Shown here: piece after piece, positions 1 to 5,812 of the stretch
Numbering within the stretch: the first letter of the stretch is position 1
How the letters are laid out: every line of letters starts with the position of its first letter
DNA from: CAYSBK01 sp964429265
GTDB taxonomy: Bacteria > Planctomycetota > Phycisphaerae > Sedimentisphaerales > Anaerobacaceae
DNA length: 10,665 nt
Direction of reading: 5' to 3'
Assembly: GCA_964429265.1 (NCBI GenBank)
Contig: CAYSBK010000075.1
Span: 1-10,665 of the forward strand
Program-made: the position numbers and the translations under genes
The notes under the pieces: model-generated
The model's database searches: none
What the model saw: the letters and a program-made list of their open reading frames with translations, nothing else
What the model was told of the DNA's origin: nothing

Positions 1-1397
1 TCCACGGCCAGGGTGTACTGCGTCAGGTCGTTGGTGCCGATGCTGAAGAAATCCACGTCGCGGGCGTAAGTGTAGGCTGTCAGGGCCGCCGACGGAGTTT
101 CCACCATAATGCCGACAGGGATGTCGGGGTTGTAGGCGATGGATTCATCGCTGAGGTCTTCCATCACGTCCCGCAGGATGAGTTTGGCCTGCATCAACTC
201 CTGGTGGTTCGTGATAAGGGGAAACATTATTCTCACGTCGCCCAGCACCGAGGCCCGCAAAATCGCGCGCAGTTGGGTTTTGAACATCGGCAGGTTCTGC
301 AGGCAGAACCTTATGGACCTGAGCCCAAGAAAGGGATTCGGCTCCGGGGCAAAGCGCTTACTCTGGGTATACTTGTCGGCACCGAGGTCAACGGTTCTGA
401 TAACCACGGGTCGTCGGCCGACCACCTCGACGACCTTGGCGTAGGCCTGATAGTGGTCCTGCTCGGTAGGCTCGGTGTCGGTGTTGAGGTACAGGAACTC
501 CGTGCGGTAAAGTCCTATACCTTCGCCGCCTTTTTCCAGCACGATCTGGGCCTCGTCGGGGAACTCGATATTTCCCAGAAGGGTGATTTTTTCCCCGTCC
601 CTCGTGACGGCAGGTTTCTGCCTTATGGCGTCGAGCCTGTGGCCGAGCCGGGTCAGGTCCTCGGAGTACCGCCGGTATTGCTCAATGGTTTCGGCGTTCG
701 GTTCAACGATGACGATGCCCCGATTGCCGTCGATGATGACCTGGTCGTTGGGCCCGACGGTTTCGGTAAGGTCTTCAAGGGCTACTACCGCCGGTATCCC
801 CAGCGACCGTGCCACGATGGCGGTGTGGCTGGTTCTTCCGCCGGCGTCGGTGGCGAGGCCCTTCACGAAGGTCTTGTTAAAGCCCGCCGTCTGCGTTGGG
901 CTGAGCTCGCGGGCGACGACCACCACCTCGTCGCTCAGGTGCGCCAGGTCTTCCCTGGTTTTGCCCAGCAGGTGCCTCAGCAGCCTCCTTTCGATGTCGT
1001 AGATGTCGGCGGCACGCTCACTGATGTAGGGGTCTTTGACCCGCGTAAAGTGGGATGCGATGTCCCTGAAGACGCTGGAGACGGCATATTCAGCGGTCAC
1101 GGATTCGGTGTGAATCAGGTCGGTTATCTTCTTGCGGAGACTTCTGTCTCGCAGGAATCTCAGGTGAACGGCGAAGATGTCCTCGATACTGCCCTGCTCG
1201 ATGCCCGGCTCGGCGGTTCCGAGTTCGGTCAGCTCCGCCGCGGCCGCCTTGAAGGCGTTTCGCACCCGCTGTATCTCGGTCATCCTCTGGGAAGGCTTGA
1301 TGGTCCGCCTGGGTATACGGTACTCTTCAGAGTCGATTATCAGGGCCCTGGCCAGTGCGATACCCGGTGAAACAGCTATACCTTTTTTTATTTCCAT
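1..1397 (-). CDS. ptsI: Phosphoenolpyruvate-protein phosphotransferase (PTS Enzyme I), C-terminus cut by the window edge
   Basis: Enzyme I takes phosphate from PEP in the cytoplasm and passes it to HPr. The reverse strand from ATG 1397 is open for 465 codons and runs off the left edge; Enzyme I is usually about 570-590 residues, so roughly 110 are missing. The N-terminus (MEIKKGIAVSPGIALA) is typical. The phosphohistidine motif GGRTSHTAIVAR places the active His near residue 191, matching His189 of E. coli EI. The PEP-binding barrel shows GIGLYRTEFLYL, FLGLRSIR, MVETPSAAL and, at the cut end, SIGTNDLTQYTLAVD. The catalytic Cys loop lies outside the window. There is no N-terminal GAF domain, so this is ptsI rather than ptsP. 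It starts 19 nt after the HPr stop, which makes it the last visible gene of the hpf-ptsN-ptsH-ptsI unit. The identification is secure. Confidence 0.97.
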   Translation of the reverse strand, partial: MEIKKGIAVSPGIALARALIIDSEEYRIPRRTIKPSQRMTEIQRVRNAFKAAAAELTELGTAEPGIEQGSIEDIFAVHLRFLRDRSLRKKITDLIHTESVTAEYAVSSVFRDIASHFTRVKDPYISERAADIYDIERRLLRHLLGKTREDLAHLSDEVVVVARELSPTQTAGFNKTFVKGLATDAGGRTSHTAIVARSLGIPAVVALEDLTETVGPNDQVIIDGNRGIVIVEPNAETIEQYRRYSEDLTRLGHRLDAIRQKPAVTRDGEKITLLGNIEFPDEAQIVLEKGGEGIGLYRTEFLYLNTDTEPTEQDHYQAYAKVVEVVGRRPVVIRTVDLGADKYTQSKRFAPEPNPFLGLRSIRFCLQNLPMFKTQLRAILRASVLGDVRIMFPLITNHQELMQAKLILRDVMEDLSDESIAYNPDIPVGIMVETPSAALTAYTYARDVDFFSIGTNDLTQYTLAV

Positions 1398-1416
1398 AAT
1401 CGTACTTGCTACGGTG

Positions 1417-1782
1417 CTATTTCTTCTTTTTGGGCGGCGGTTCGTCGAACATTCTTTCTTCCACCAACTCCCGCAGCGCCTCGATTGCCTCGGCCGCATC
1501 CGGCCCCGTGGCGGTTACCTTCAGGGTCGTACCGCACGTGGCCGCCAGCATACTCATTTCCATAATGCTTTTGCCGTCAACCGTAATACGGTTCTGTTCG
1601 TTGCTTACGGTGATATCGCAATCGAACCGATTGGCCACGTCCACGAACTGCATAGCCGGGCGCATATGCAGGCCGTCGGCGTTCTTTATCTGAAGGTCCG
1701 CCTGGCAAACCGGTTGTTTGAGCGAGTCCTTTTCTGCCTGCAACCTCAAGACACCAATACTCGGATTCCGACCAACATTCAC
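1417..1782 (-). CDS. ptsH: Phosphocarrier protein HPr
   Basis: HPr carries phosphate from Enzyme I to EIIA proteins. The motif NADGLHMRPAMQF holds the phosphorylated His (His15 of classical HPr). VDGKSIMEMSML contains the Ser46-type site, so regulation by an HPr kinase is possible, although no hprK is seen here. The protein ends in an unusual proline/lysine tail (EPPPKKKK). The start is uncertain. I chose GTG 1782, which overlaps the ptsN stop (GTGA) and gives 121 residues with about 24 extra residues before the normal HPr fold. TTG codons at 1749 or 1743 would give a more usual length, but none of the candidates has a clear Shine-Dalgarno. An in-frame ATG at 1848 lies deep inside ptsN and is unlikely. 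Identity is secure; the start is not. Confidence 0.93.
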   Translation of the reverse strand: MNVGRNPSIGVLRLQAEKDSLKQPVCQADLQIKNADGLHMRPAMQFVDVANRFDCDITVSNEQNRITVDGKSIMEMSMLAATCGTTLKVTATGPDAAEAIEALRELVEERMFDEPPPKKKK

Positions 1783-2258
1783 TGCATGAGAGAGGGGTCT
1801 TCGTCCGCCTCTTTCAGCAATTCTCTTACCTCTTCCGCCGTCTGGCACTGGCGCAGGAACTTGCGGAATTTTTCCTGGTTAAGGTGACGGAATATCTTTT
1901 CCATCGCCTGAAGGTGCCTGTCGGCCGCGTCGGCGGGGCTCAACAGCAACACGACCGAGTACACGGGCTGTTTGTCGAGGGACGAAAAGTCGATACCCTT
2001 GCTGCTCAGTCCAATCGCAGCGACCATTTTCTTGACCGCCTTGTGCTTGGCGTGCGGCACGGCGATGCCCTTGCCCATCCCGGTGCTGGCCTCGTTTTCA
2101 CGCTCGATTACCGCCGCCGCCAGCAGCTTCTGCCGGGTCTTTGGTATGGCCCCGGCACGAGCAATCGCCGCCACAAGCTCCTCTATAACCGCGTCGCGGT
2201 CTGTTGACTGCAGCTCTGGAATTATCGCATCAGGACAAACAAAGTCTGCAAATTTCAT
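1779..2258 (-). CDS. ptsN: PTS EIIA protein, fructose/nitrogen-regulatory (PtsN) type
   Basis: A 159-residue stand-alone EIIA domain of the mannitol/fructose/Ntr class. The motif ASTGMGKGIAVPHAKH places the phosphorylated His at residue 69, close to His73 of E. coli PtsN. The rest also fits: an ERENEAS segment before the active loop, a VVLLLSPADAADRHLQ strand-helix and a C-terminal helix. ATG 2258 is preceded by GAGAGG with 7-8 nt spacing. It lies downstream of hpf and overlaps ptsH. With no EIIB or EIIC nearby, I infer a regulatory role (phosphorylation-dependent protein contacts, as known for PtsN) rather than sugar uptake. A fructose-type transport EIIA working with a distant EIIBC cannot be excluded. 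Confidence 0.93.
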   Translation of the reverse strand: MKFADFVCPDAIIPELQSTDRDAVIEELVAAIARAGAIPKTRQKLLAAAVIERENEASTGMGKGIAVPHAKHKAVKKMVAAIGLSSKGIDFSSLDKQPVYSVVLLLSPADAADRHLQAMEKIFRHLNQEKFRKFLRQCQTAEEVRELLKEADEDPSLMQ

Positions 2259-2285
2259 AAAGCGAACCTCTCAGCAAATACCAGC

Positions 2286-2316
2286 CGTATCGGTGCCGGC
2301 TTTACCGGCCGATACG
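2286..2316 (-). promoter_or_regulatory. Stem-loop in the hpf-ptsN intergenic region
   Basis: The arms CGTATCGG and CCGATACG are perfect complements. Inside them CCGG pairs with CCGG across a 5-nt loop, giving a 12-bp GC-rich stem with only a 2-nt bulge. It lies between the hpf stop (2344) and the ptsN Shine-Dalgarno, in the only sizeable gap of the operon. No U-tract follows on the minus strand, so a classical terminator is unlikely. An mRNA processing or stability element, or a partial attenuator, fits better. Confidence 0.6.
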
Positions 2317-2343
2317 CAAACTTACCAGATCGCCGGCCGCAGG

Positions 2344-2655
2344 CTAGGCAATCTCGGGGCGCTTGTCCTCGTGTTCCTTGCCTTTTATTTTTCGCAGTTG
2401 CCTTTCGAGTTTCGGTACCGCCACGTCGATACACTTGTAGGGATTTTCCTGTGTTTCCTTGACCACAAAGACCTTGTTGTGCTCGGCTCTGGCAATTATT
2501 TCGATACTTACGTTGCCGTTCTTGTCGCCGTCCAGGATCACCTCGACCCGGTTGATACGGTCGTAATACCGTGGAAGCTTGGCCGTCTTCTTCTCGGCAT
2601 AGCTTCGGACGGCCTGCCCTATCTCGATATGTTTTGCAGTGATGGTAAACAGCAA
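2344..2655 (-). CDS. hpf: Ribosome hibernation promoting factor, short form (HPF/YfiA family)
   Basis: This small cytoplasmic protein binds the 30S decoding region and inactivates ribosomes in stationary phase or stress. The fold pattern is clear: LFTITAKHIEIGQAVRSYAE at the start, then LPRYYDRINRVEVIL, an IIARAEHNKVFVVKE strand pair, a CIDVAVPKLERQLRKIKGK helix and a basic tail. At 103 residues it is the short form, without the C-terminal dimerisation domain of long HPF. I chose TTG 2655 because a perfect AAGGAGGA lies 5 nt upstream. The in-frame GTG at 2671-2673 would put that Shine-Dalgarno inside the gene. The Shine-Dalgarno overlaps the stop of the DUF502 gene, so the two are probably translationally coupled. 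The pairing with ptsN downstream recalls the proteobacterial rpoN operon. Confidence 0.93.
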   Translation of the reverse strand: MLFTITAKHIEIGQAVRSYAEKKTAKLPRYYDRINRVEVILDGDKNGNVSIEIIARAEHNKVFVVKETQENPYKCIDVAVPKLERQLRKIKGKEHEDKRPEIA

Positions 2656-2660
2656 GACGG

Positions 2661-2668
2661 TCCTCCTT
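2661..2668 (-). promoter_or_regulatory. Shine-Dalgarno of hpf, overlapping the upstream stop codon
   Basis: AAGGAGGA on the minus strand is an almost perfect anti-16S match. Its first two bases belong to the TAA stop of the DUF502 gene (2667-2669). Its position decides for TTG 2655 as the hpf start and rules out the upstream in-frame GTG. Confidence 0.75.
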
Positions 2669-3395
2669 AACACTTGGTCACTTCGACTTTTTCCTGTTTC
2701 TGCTGCTGCAAATTTGCCCCCGGCTCAACAGAGGCGCGGGTCGCGGCTGGCGTGACCACGCCGCCGCTGACGGTGAACCGAAGCGCCTCTTCTATCGTTA
2801 CGTCCAGCGGAATGGTACTCGATTCCGGCACCATTATCACGAACCCGGTAAAGGGCGTCGGCGAGGTGGGTATCAGCACCGCCAGCATCGCCTCGCCGGT
2901 GGTCTCGCCGACTTTCCTTATCCCGGAGCCTGTTACGAAACCCAGCGACCATATTCCTTTTCGAGGATACTCCACGGCCACAACCCTTTTGAGAAACTTC
3001 TGCTGCGACTCCTGGGCCAGGAGAAAATCGGTTACCTGCTTGATGTACGGGTATATACGCCTGAGCACAGGCGTGTTCATTATAAAGTTCTCTATGACAC
3101 GCCACAGCGCCCGCCCTGCGACCGTTGCCAGCAACACCGCGAGGATACAGACCGCTACCAGCGCAATGACGAAGCCCGCCACGTCGAGGGCCTTGTCCAC
3201 CCAGAACTTTTCAAGCTCGGCGGTGGACCCCCCCGCGCTGAGAATCAGGCTGCGGATGCCGGCCGTCACATAGGCGCCGATGTATTTCTGGATGACCCTG
3301 TAGCCCCAGACGCAAATCCAAATCGTCAACACCGTGGGCAGCAGGGCCGCCAGCCCACGCAGGAAGTACGCTTTGAAGCGTGCGGTCACAGGCAT
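2667..3395 (-). CDS. DUF502 family membrane protein
   Basis: A 242-residue protein with two likely transmembrane helices, about residues 12-33 and 70-93. It shows the DUF502 hallmarks: RGLAALLPTVLTIWI at the start of helix 1, the segment NTPVLRRIYPYIKQ after helix 2, and LIPTSPTPFTGFVIMVP in the soluble C-terminal part. The tail is rich in Gln and Lys. The function of the family is not known from sequence; members occur widely in bacteria and in plant chloroplast/Golgi-related proteins. ATG 3395 is the natural start, with helix 1 close behind it, but its Shine-Dalgarno (GGGAA) is weak. It is the first gene of the minus-strand hpf-pts unit and touches hpf. No job in the phosphorelay can be inferred beyond co-expression. 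Confidence 0.9.
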   Translation of the reverse strand: MPVTARFKAYFLRGLAALLPTVLTIWICVWGYRVIQKYIGAYVTAGIRSLILSAGGSTAELEKFWVDKALDVAGFVIALVAVCILAVLLATVAGRALWRVIENFIMNTPVLRRIYPYIKQVTDFLLAQESQQKFLKRVVAVEYPRKGIWSLGFVTGSGIRKVGETTGEAMLAVLIPTSPTPFTGFVIMVPESSTIPLDVTIEEALRFTVSGGVVTPAATRASVEPGANLQQQKQEKVEVTKC

Positions 3396-3463
3396 ATTCC
3401 CGAAATCGGCCTTCCGGCCGTTGGTCTAACAGTACTTGCGTTCGGAACTGAAAATCGGCCGAT
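3396..3463. other. Short intergenic piece upstream of the DUF502 gene, ending at the gap
   Basis: This 68-nt stretch should hold the leader of the DUF502-hpf-pts unit. It contains a small perfect hairpin (CGGCC-TTCC-GGCCG, 3407-3420) just before the start codon and ends in a 10-bp palindrome, ATCGGCCGAT (3454-3463), exactly at the edge of the N run. I see no convincing promoter, which may lie in the gap. Confidence 0.5.
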
Positions 3464-3563
3464 NNNNNNNNNNNNNNNNNNNNNNNNNNNNNNNNNNNNN
3501 NNNNNNNNNNNNNNNNNNNNNNNNNNNNNNNNNNNNNNNNNNNNNNNNNNNNNNNNNNNNNNN
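3464..3563. other. Scaffold gap (100 N)
   Basis: Exactly 100 N, the usual filler for a gap of unknown size. Any reading frame carried through it is meaningless. It removes the end of the pseudopilin gene and probably intergenic DNA before the DUF502 gene. The two sides may not be truly adjacent. Confidence 0.97.
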
Positions 3564-4327
3564 TCCCGCATCCACTCCGGCCAATCCGTCGGGTGGCCGT
3601 ACTGTCGCAAATCCTCGATCCAAGTCGCGTGCCAGCGGGTTGCCCAGATTTCCTTGATAGTCTTCCTATCTATCGAGAAGTCCATAAGCAGCAGGTTCAC
3701 GTAATACGGGGCGTGTCGCTTTATGCAGGCCCGCTGCATCTCCTGCTGATTGGGCAGCCAGATGGAGCTCTCGTAGGCCGGGGGCTCATCCTGCGGAAAC
3801 GGCTCCATATCCTTCCACTGCCCGTCCCCCATAATAGGCGCGTACTGGGCATCGCCTCTATTCGGGGTCTTCCAGTACCTCTCGCCCTCCTTATTCGAAA
3901 CCCAGAGGTTTACCACGTAGCTGGACACTACTCTCGTTACCCTACCCCTGCCGATGTAAACATCATCCTTGAACCAAGCCATATACGGGTTCTTGCCGCC
4001 TTCCTCTATGGTCTTCGTGGCCATCGGACACAGCCATGTTTTCGGGCTGAGACTCTGGCTGTAATGCCCCGCCACCGCGCCTATCCAGTTATTCATAAAC
4101 ACGGCGTCTGGGTCCTCGTAGTCGCCATTGCGCACGGGAAACAACCCATCCTGGTCGTCGGTGAGCATCTTCCAAAGCAGGCCCCACTGGTGCAGGTTGT
4201 TCTTGCAGACCGCTTCCCTGGCCTGGGCCTTGGCCTTGTTCAATGCCGGCATCAGCATCGACATCAGCACCGCTATGATAGCAATGACCACCAGCAACTC
4301 GATCAAGGTGAAACCTTTTCTTCTCAT
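3564..4327 (-). CDS. Type II secretion-style pseudopilin with N-terminal methylation motif, 3' end lost in gap
   Basis: The N-terminus MRRKGFTLIELLVVIAIIAV is a textbook prepilin signal, with cleavage after Gly5, Phe6 as the new N-terminus and Glu at position +5. The hydrophobic helix (about residues 6-28) is followed by ALNKAKAQAREAVCKNNL and a globular domain of the large pseudopilin family seen in Planctomycetes. After processing by prepilin peptidase it should sit in the inner membrane or join a pseudopilus; its partners are unknown. About 254 residues are visible. The last ones, PTDWPEWMR, look like the extreme C-terminus of this family, so the true stop is probably only a few codons into the gap. 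I chose ATG 4327 because AAGGAG lies 8 nt upstream; a GTG at 4334-4336 overlaps that Shine-Dalgarno. Confidence 0.88.
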
Positions 4328-4385
4328 AACAAACACTCCTTAACCTAAACCCTTTCAAAATACTCCGAACTCTTGTATCTTGCCT

Positions 4386-4414
4386 ATTTTACCATCATAG
4401 CCGCCTCGACTCAA
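4386..4414 (-). promoter_or_regulatory. Putative sigma70-type promoter of the pseudopilin gene
   Basis: On the minus strand, TTGAGT (4409-4414) and TAAAAT (4386-4391) are separated by exactly 17 nt. Transcription would begin near 4379, about 50 nt before ATG 4327. This suggests that the pseudopilin is transcribed separately from the sigma/membrane-protein pair. The -35 box abuts a 17-nt motif that recurs at 5719-5735. Confidence 0.5.
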
Positions 4415-4442
4415 GCGCCGTTTAAAATCGGTCGCCTTTCGC

Positions 4443-4976
4443 TCACCTTCGGCCCGGAAGCAGCATCTCCGACTGCAGTTGAATCAACTGTTCGGCGGTA
4501 ACCTCCTTTTCCCTGAAATCGCAGAAAACGACCCTGTAGCGGTTCGGGCCAAGCTTCCAGTAAAGCAGAATGCTGTTCGGCTCGGCCGATTCCCTTTTTC
4601 CATAGTAGACCACCTGCTGGCCCTTCTGCTGCAGGTACTGCCGGAGCGATTCGGCCGCAGCCTGCTCGCCGGCGGCCTTCTTGAACAGGTAGCCCGCCAG
4701 GAACTTGGCATCCTCATACAGCCCCGTACTTCCGGACCTGCTGCCAAACACGGCCGCCAGCACGAGCATCGACGCCACGACTATCCCCGCCGCCGTCAGC
4801 TTGCCGATCCGCAAATCCACCATTATGCTGATGGTGTGCCTTTTTTCGTGATGATGCGGCATCAACGACCCGGGGATCTGGCTGGTTATCTGCTCACCCA
4901 GCTCTGCGCTGGCTGACTCGGCCGTCCTGTCGGCCAGTTCGGTCAACAGCGTCTCGATTCTGTCGCTATCCATCAT
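4443..4976 (-). CDS. Single-pass membrane protein following an ECF sigma gene, possible anti-sigma factor
   Basis: A 177-residue protein with three parts: a charged, helical N-terminal segment of about 58 residues (MMDSDRIETLLTELADRTAE), one transmembrane helix at about residues 60-78, and a C-terminal domain of about 98 residues containing YLQQKGQQVVYYGKRE and YRVVFCDF. A HHH cluster precedes the helix, but the HxxxCxxC zinc motif of classical anti-sigma factors is absent. Position right after an ECF sigma gene, plus a cytoplasmic-looking N-terminus and one helix, suggest that it holds or senses for that sigma factor; this is inference from context. The start may be ATG 4976, ATG 4973, or TTG 4982, which overlaps the sigma stop (TTGA). 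Translational coupling is likely in each case. I do not recognise a named family. Confidence 0.75.
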   Translation of the reverse strand: MMDSDRIETLLTELADRTAESASAELGEQITSQIPGSLMPHHHEKRHTISIMVDLRIGKLTAAGIVVASMLVLAAVFGSRSGSTGLYEDAKFLAGYLFKKAAGEQAAAESLRQYLQQKGQQVVYYGKRESAEPNSILLYWKLGPNRYRVVFCDFREKEVTAEQLIQLQSEMLLPGRR

Positions 4977-4978
4977 CG

Positions 4979-5500
4979 TCAACCCATCTGCCTTCGCAGG
5001 GCTTTTAACGCCCTGCTCAGCCGGCTCTTGAACGTCCCCGGACGGACGCCCACAGCCTCGGCTGCCTCGCTTATCGTCAAATGCTGCATATAATGCAAAA
5101 CTATCACTTCCCTGAACTTCGGCGGCAGTGCCGCGACCGCCTTCTGCAGCCGCTCAAGCTCCTCGAACTTTCCCATCTGCCCGGCGTCGCCGCTATCGGC
5201 TGTAATCTCAAGATGCTCAACCGCAGCCGGCTTGTCGTACCTGTGCCGCCTCCAATACAACCTCGAGGCGTTGCCGGCGATGCGATACAGCCACGCGCTC
5301 AATGCCCCGTCGTCCCTGAGCTGGTCGATATGCTGCCAGGCCTGCAGGAAGCTCTCCTGCGTCAGGTCCTCGCTGACCTGCCTGCTGTGGCCCAGTCTTC
5401 GCATATAGAGGTATATCTGCCGGTAGTACAGGTCGACTATTTCTGCCGCTGCCTGCCTGTCACCGGCTCGCAACCTCCGTACCAGCGAAGAGTTGCCCAC
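4979..5500 (-). CDS. ECF-type RNA polymerase sigma factor
   Basis: A sigma70-family protein with only regions 2 and 4, as in ECF factors. Region 2 (about residues 6-85) begins LVRRLRAGDRQAAAEIVDLY and includes DLTQESFLQAW (core binding) and LSAWLYRIAGNASRLYWRR (-10 recognition). Region 4 (about 115-173) carries LPPKFREVIVLHYMQHLTIS, then the helix-turn-helix EAAEAVGVRPGTFKSRLSRA. It directs RNA polymerase to a small set of promoters. The frame is open far upstream, even into the divergent gene, so the start must be judged from the fold: GTG 5500 (173 aa) or GTG 5506 places region 2 normally. The gene runs into the membrane-protein gene, its likely regulator, and is divergent from the FGE/sialidase genes. 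Its target genes cannot be told from the sequence. Confidence 0.92.
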   Translation of the reverse strand: MGNSSLVRRLRAGDRQAAAEIVDLYYRQIYLYMRRLGHSRQVSEDLTQESFLQAWQHIDQLRDDGALSAWLYRIAGNASRLYWRRHRYDKPAAVEHLEITADSGDAGQMGKFEELERLQKAVAALPPKFREVIVLHYMQHLTISEAAEAVGVRPGTFKSRLSRALKALRRQMG

Positions 5501-5632
5501 AGGCACACCGCCAGTACGGCCAGCCCGGCGCCATCCACTGTTATGATGCGCCGGCACAGGGGGCTGTTCCTGATTTTTCGATTTTTCTGCCACGCAAAAA
5601 GGCCCCATAAAACCAAAAACCACGCACGGTAC

Positions 5633-5660
5633 AGTATACCTGCGCCGCCGGCAATAGCAA
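5633..5660 (-). promoter_or_regulatory. Weak candidate promoter for the sigma/membrane-protein pair
   Basis: On the minus strand, TTGCTA (5655-5660) and TATACT (5633-5638) lie 16 nt apart. The -10 box is good and the -35 box is mediocre. It would leave a leader of about 125 nt before GTG 5500. The true promoter may instead be of ECF type and not recognisable by eye. Confidence 0.3.
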
Positions 5661-5727
5661 AAATCCCTTTTACATTCAGCCGCGGAGCCGCCTTGACGGC
5701 GCGGAATATTCCGGACAAAAGCGCCGT

Positions 5728-5756
5728 TTGAAATCACCGAAGCCGGCCGGTATAAT
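5728..5756 (+). promoter_or_regulatory. Near-consensus sigma70 promoter of the FGE/sialidase operon
   Basis: TTGAAA (5728-5733), a spacer of exactly 17 nt and a perfect TATAAT (5751-5756). Transcription would begin near 5763, about 50 nt before ATG 5813. The -35 box lies inside a 17-nt motif also present at 4413-4429, a possible operator. Confidence 0.72.
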
Positions 5757-5812
5757 CCACGTCCTTTGTTCACAGAGCCGAAACGATCTTTAATCTGGAA
5801 AGGACAGCAGCA

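Larger units (their letters stand above)
5501..5812. other. Divergent intergenic region between the sigma gene and the FGE/sialidase operon
   Basis: These 312 nt separate divergent genes. They hold a strong plus-strand promoter (5728-5756), a weaker minus-strand candidate (5633-5660) and one copy of a 17-nt repeat (5719-5735). A minus-strand frame, 5437-5718, could encode a 93-residue protein with two hydrophobic stretches. It begins with TTG, has no Shine-Dalgarno and overlaps the sigma start by about 64 nt, so I do not call it a gene. Confidence 0.6.

Noticed and set aside
204..1370. Long plus-strand frame of 388 codons
   Set aside because: It is antisense to ptsI, whose minus-strand translation matches Enzyme I from end to end; the plus frame shows no recognisable domain.
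3386..4336. Pseudopilin read through the gap to a stop at 3386
   Set aside because: The frame across 100 filler N has no meaning, and the last residues after the gap overlap the start of the DUF502 gene.
4415..4435. Hairpin after the membrane-protein stop as a terminator
   Set aside because: It has only 6 bp with a bulged A and an 8-nt AT loop, and no T-run follows on the minus strand.
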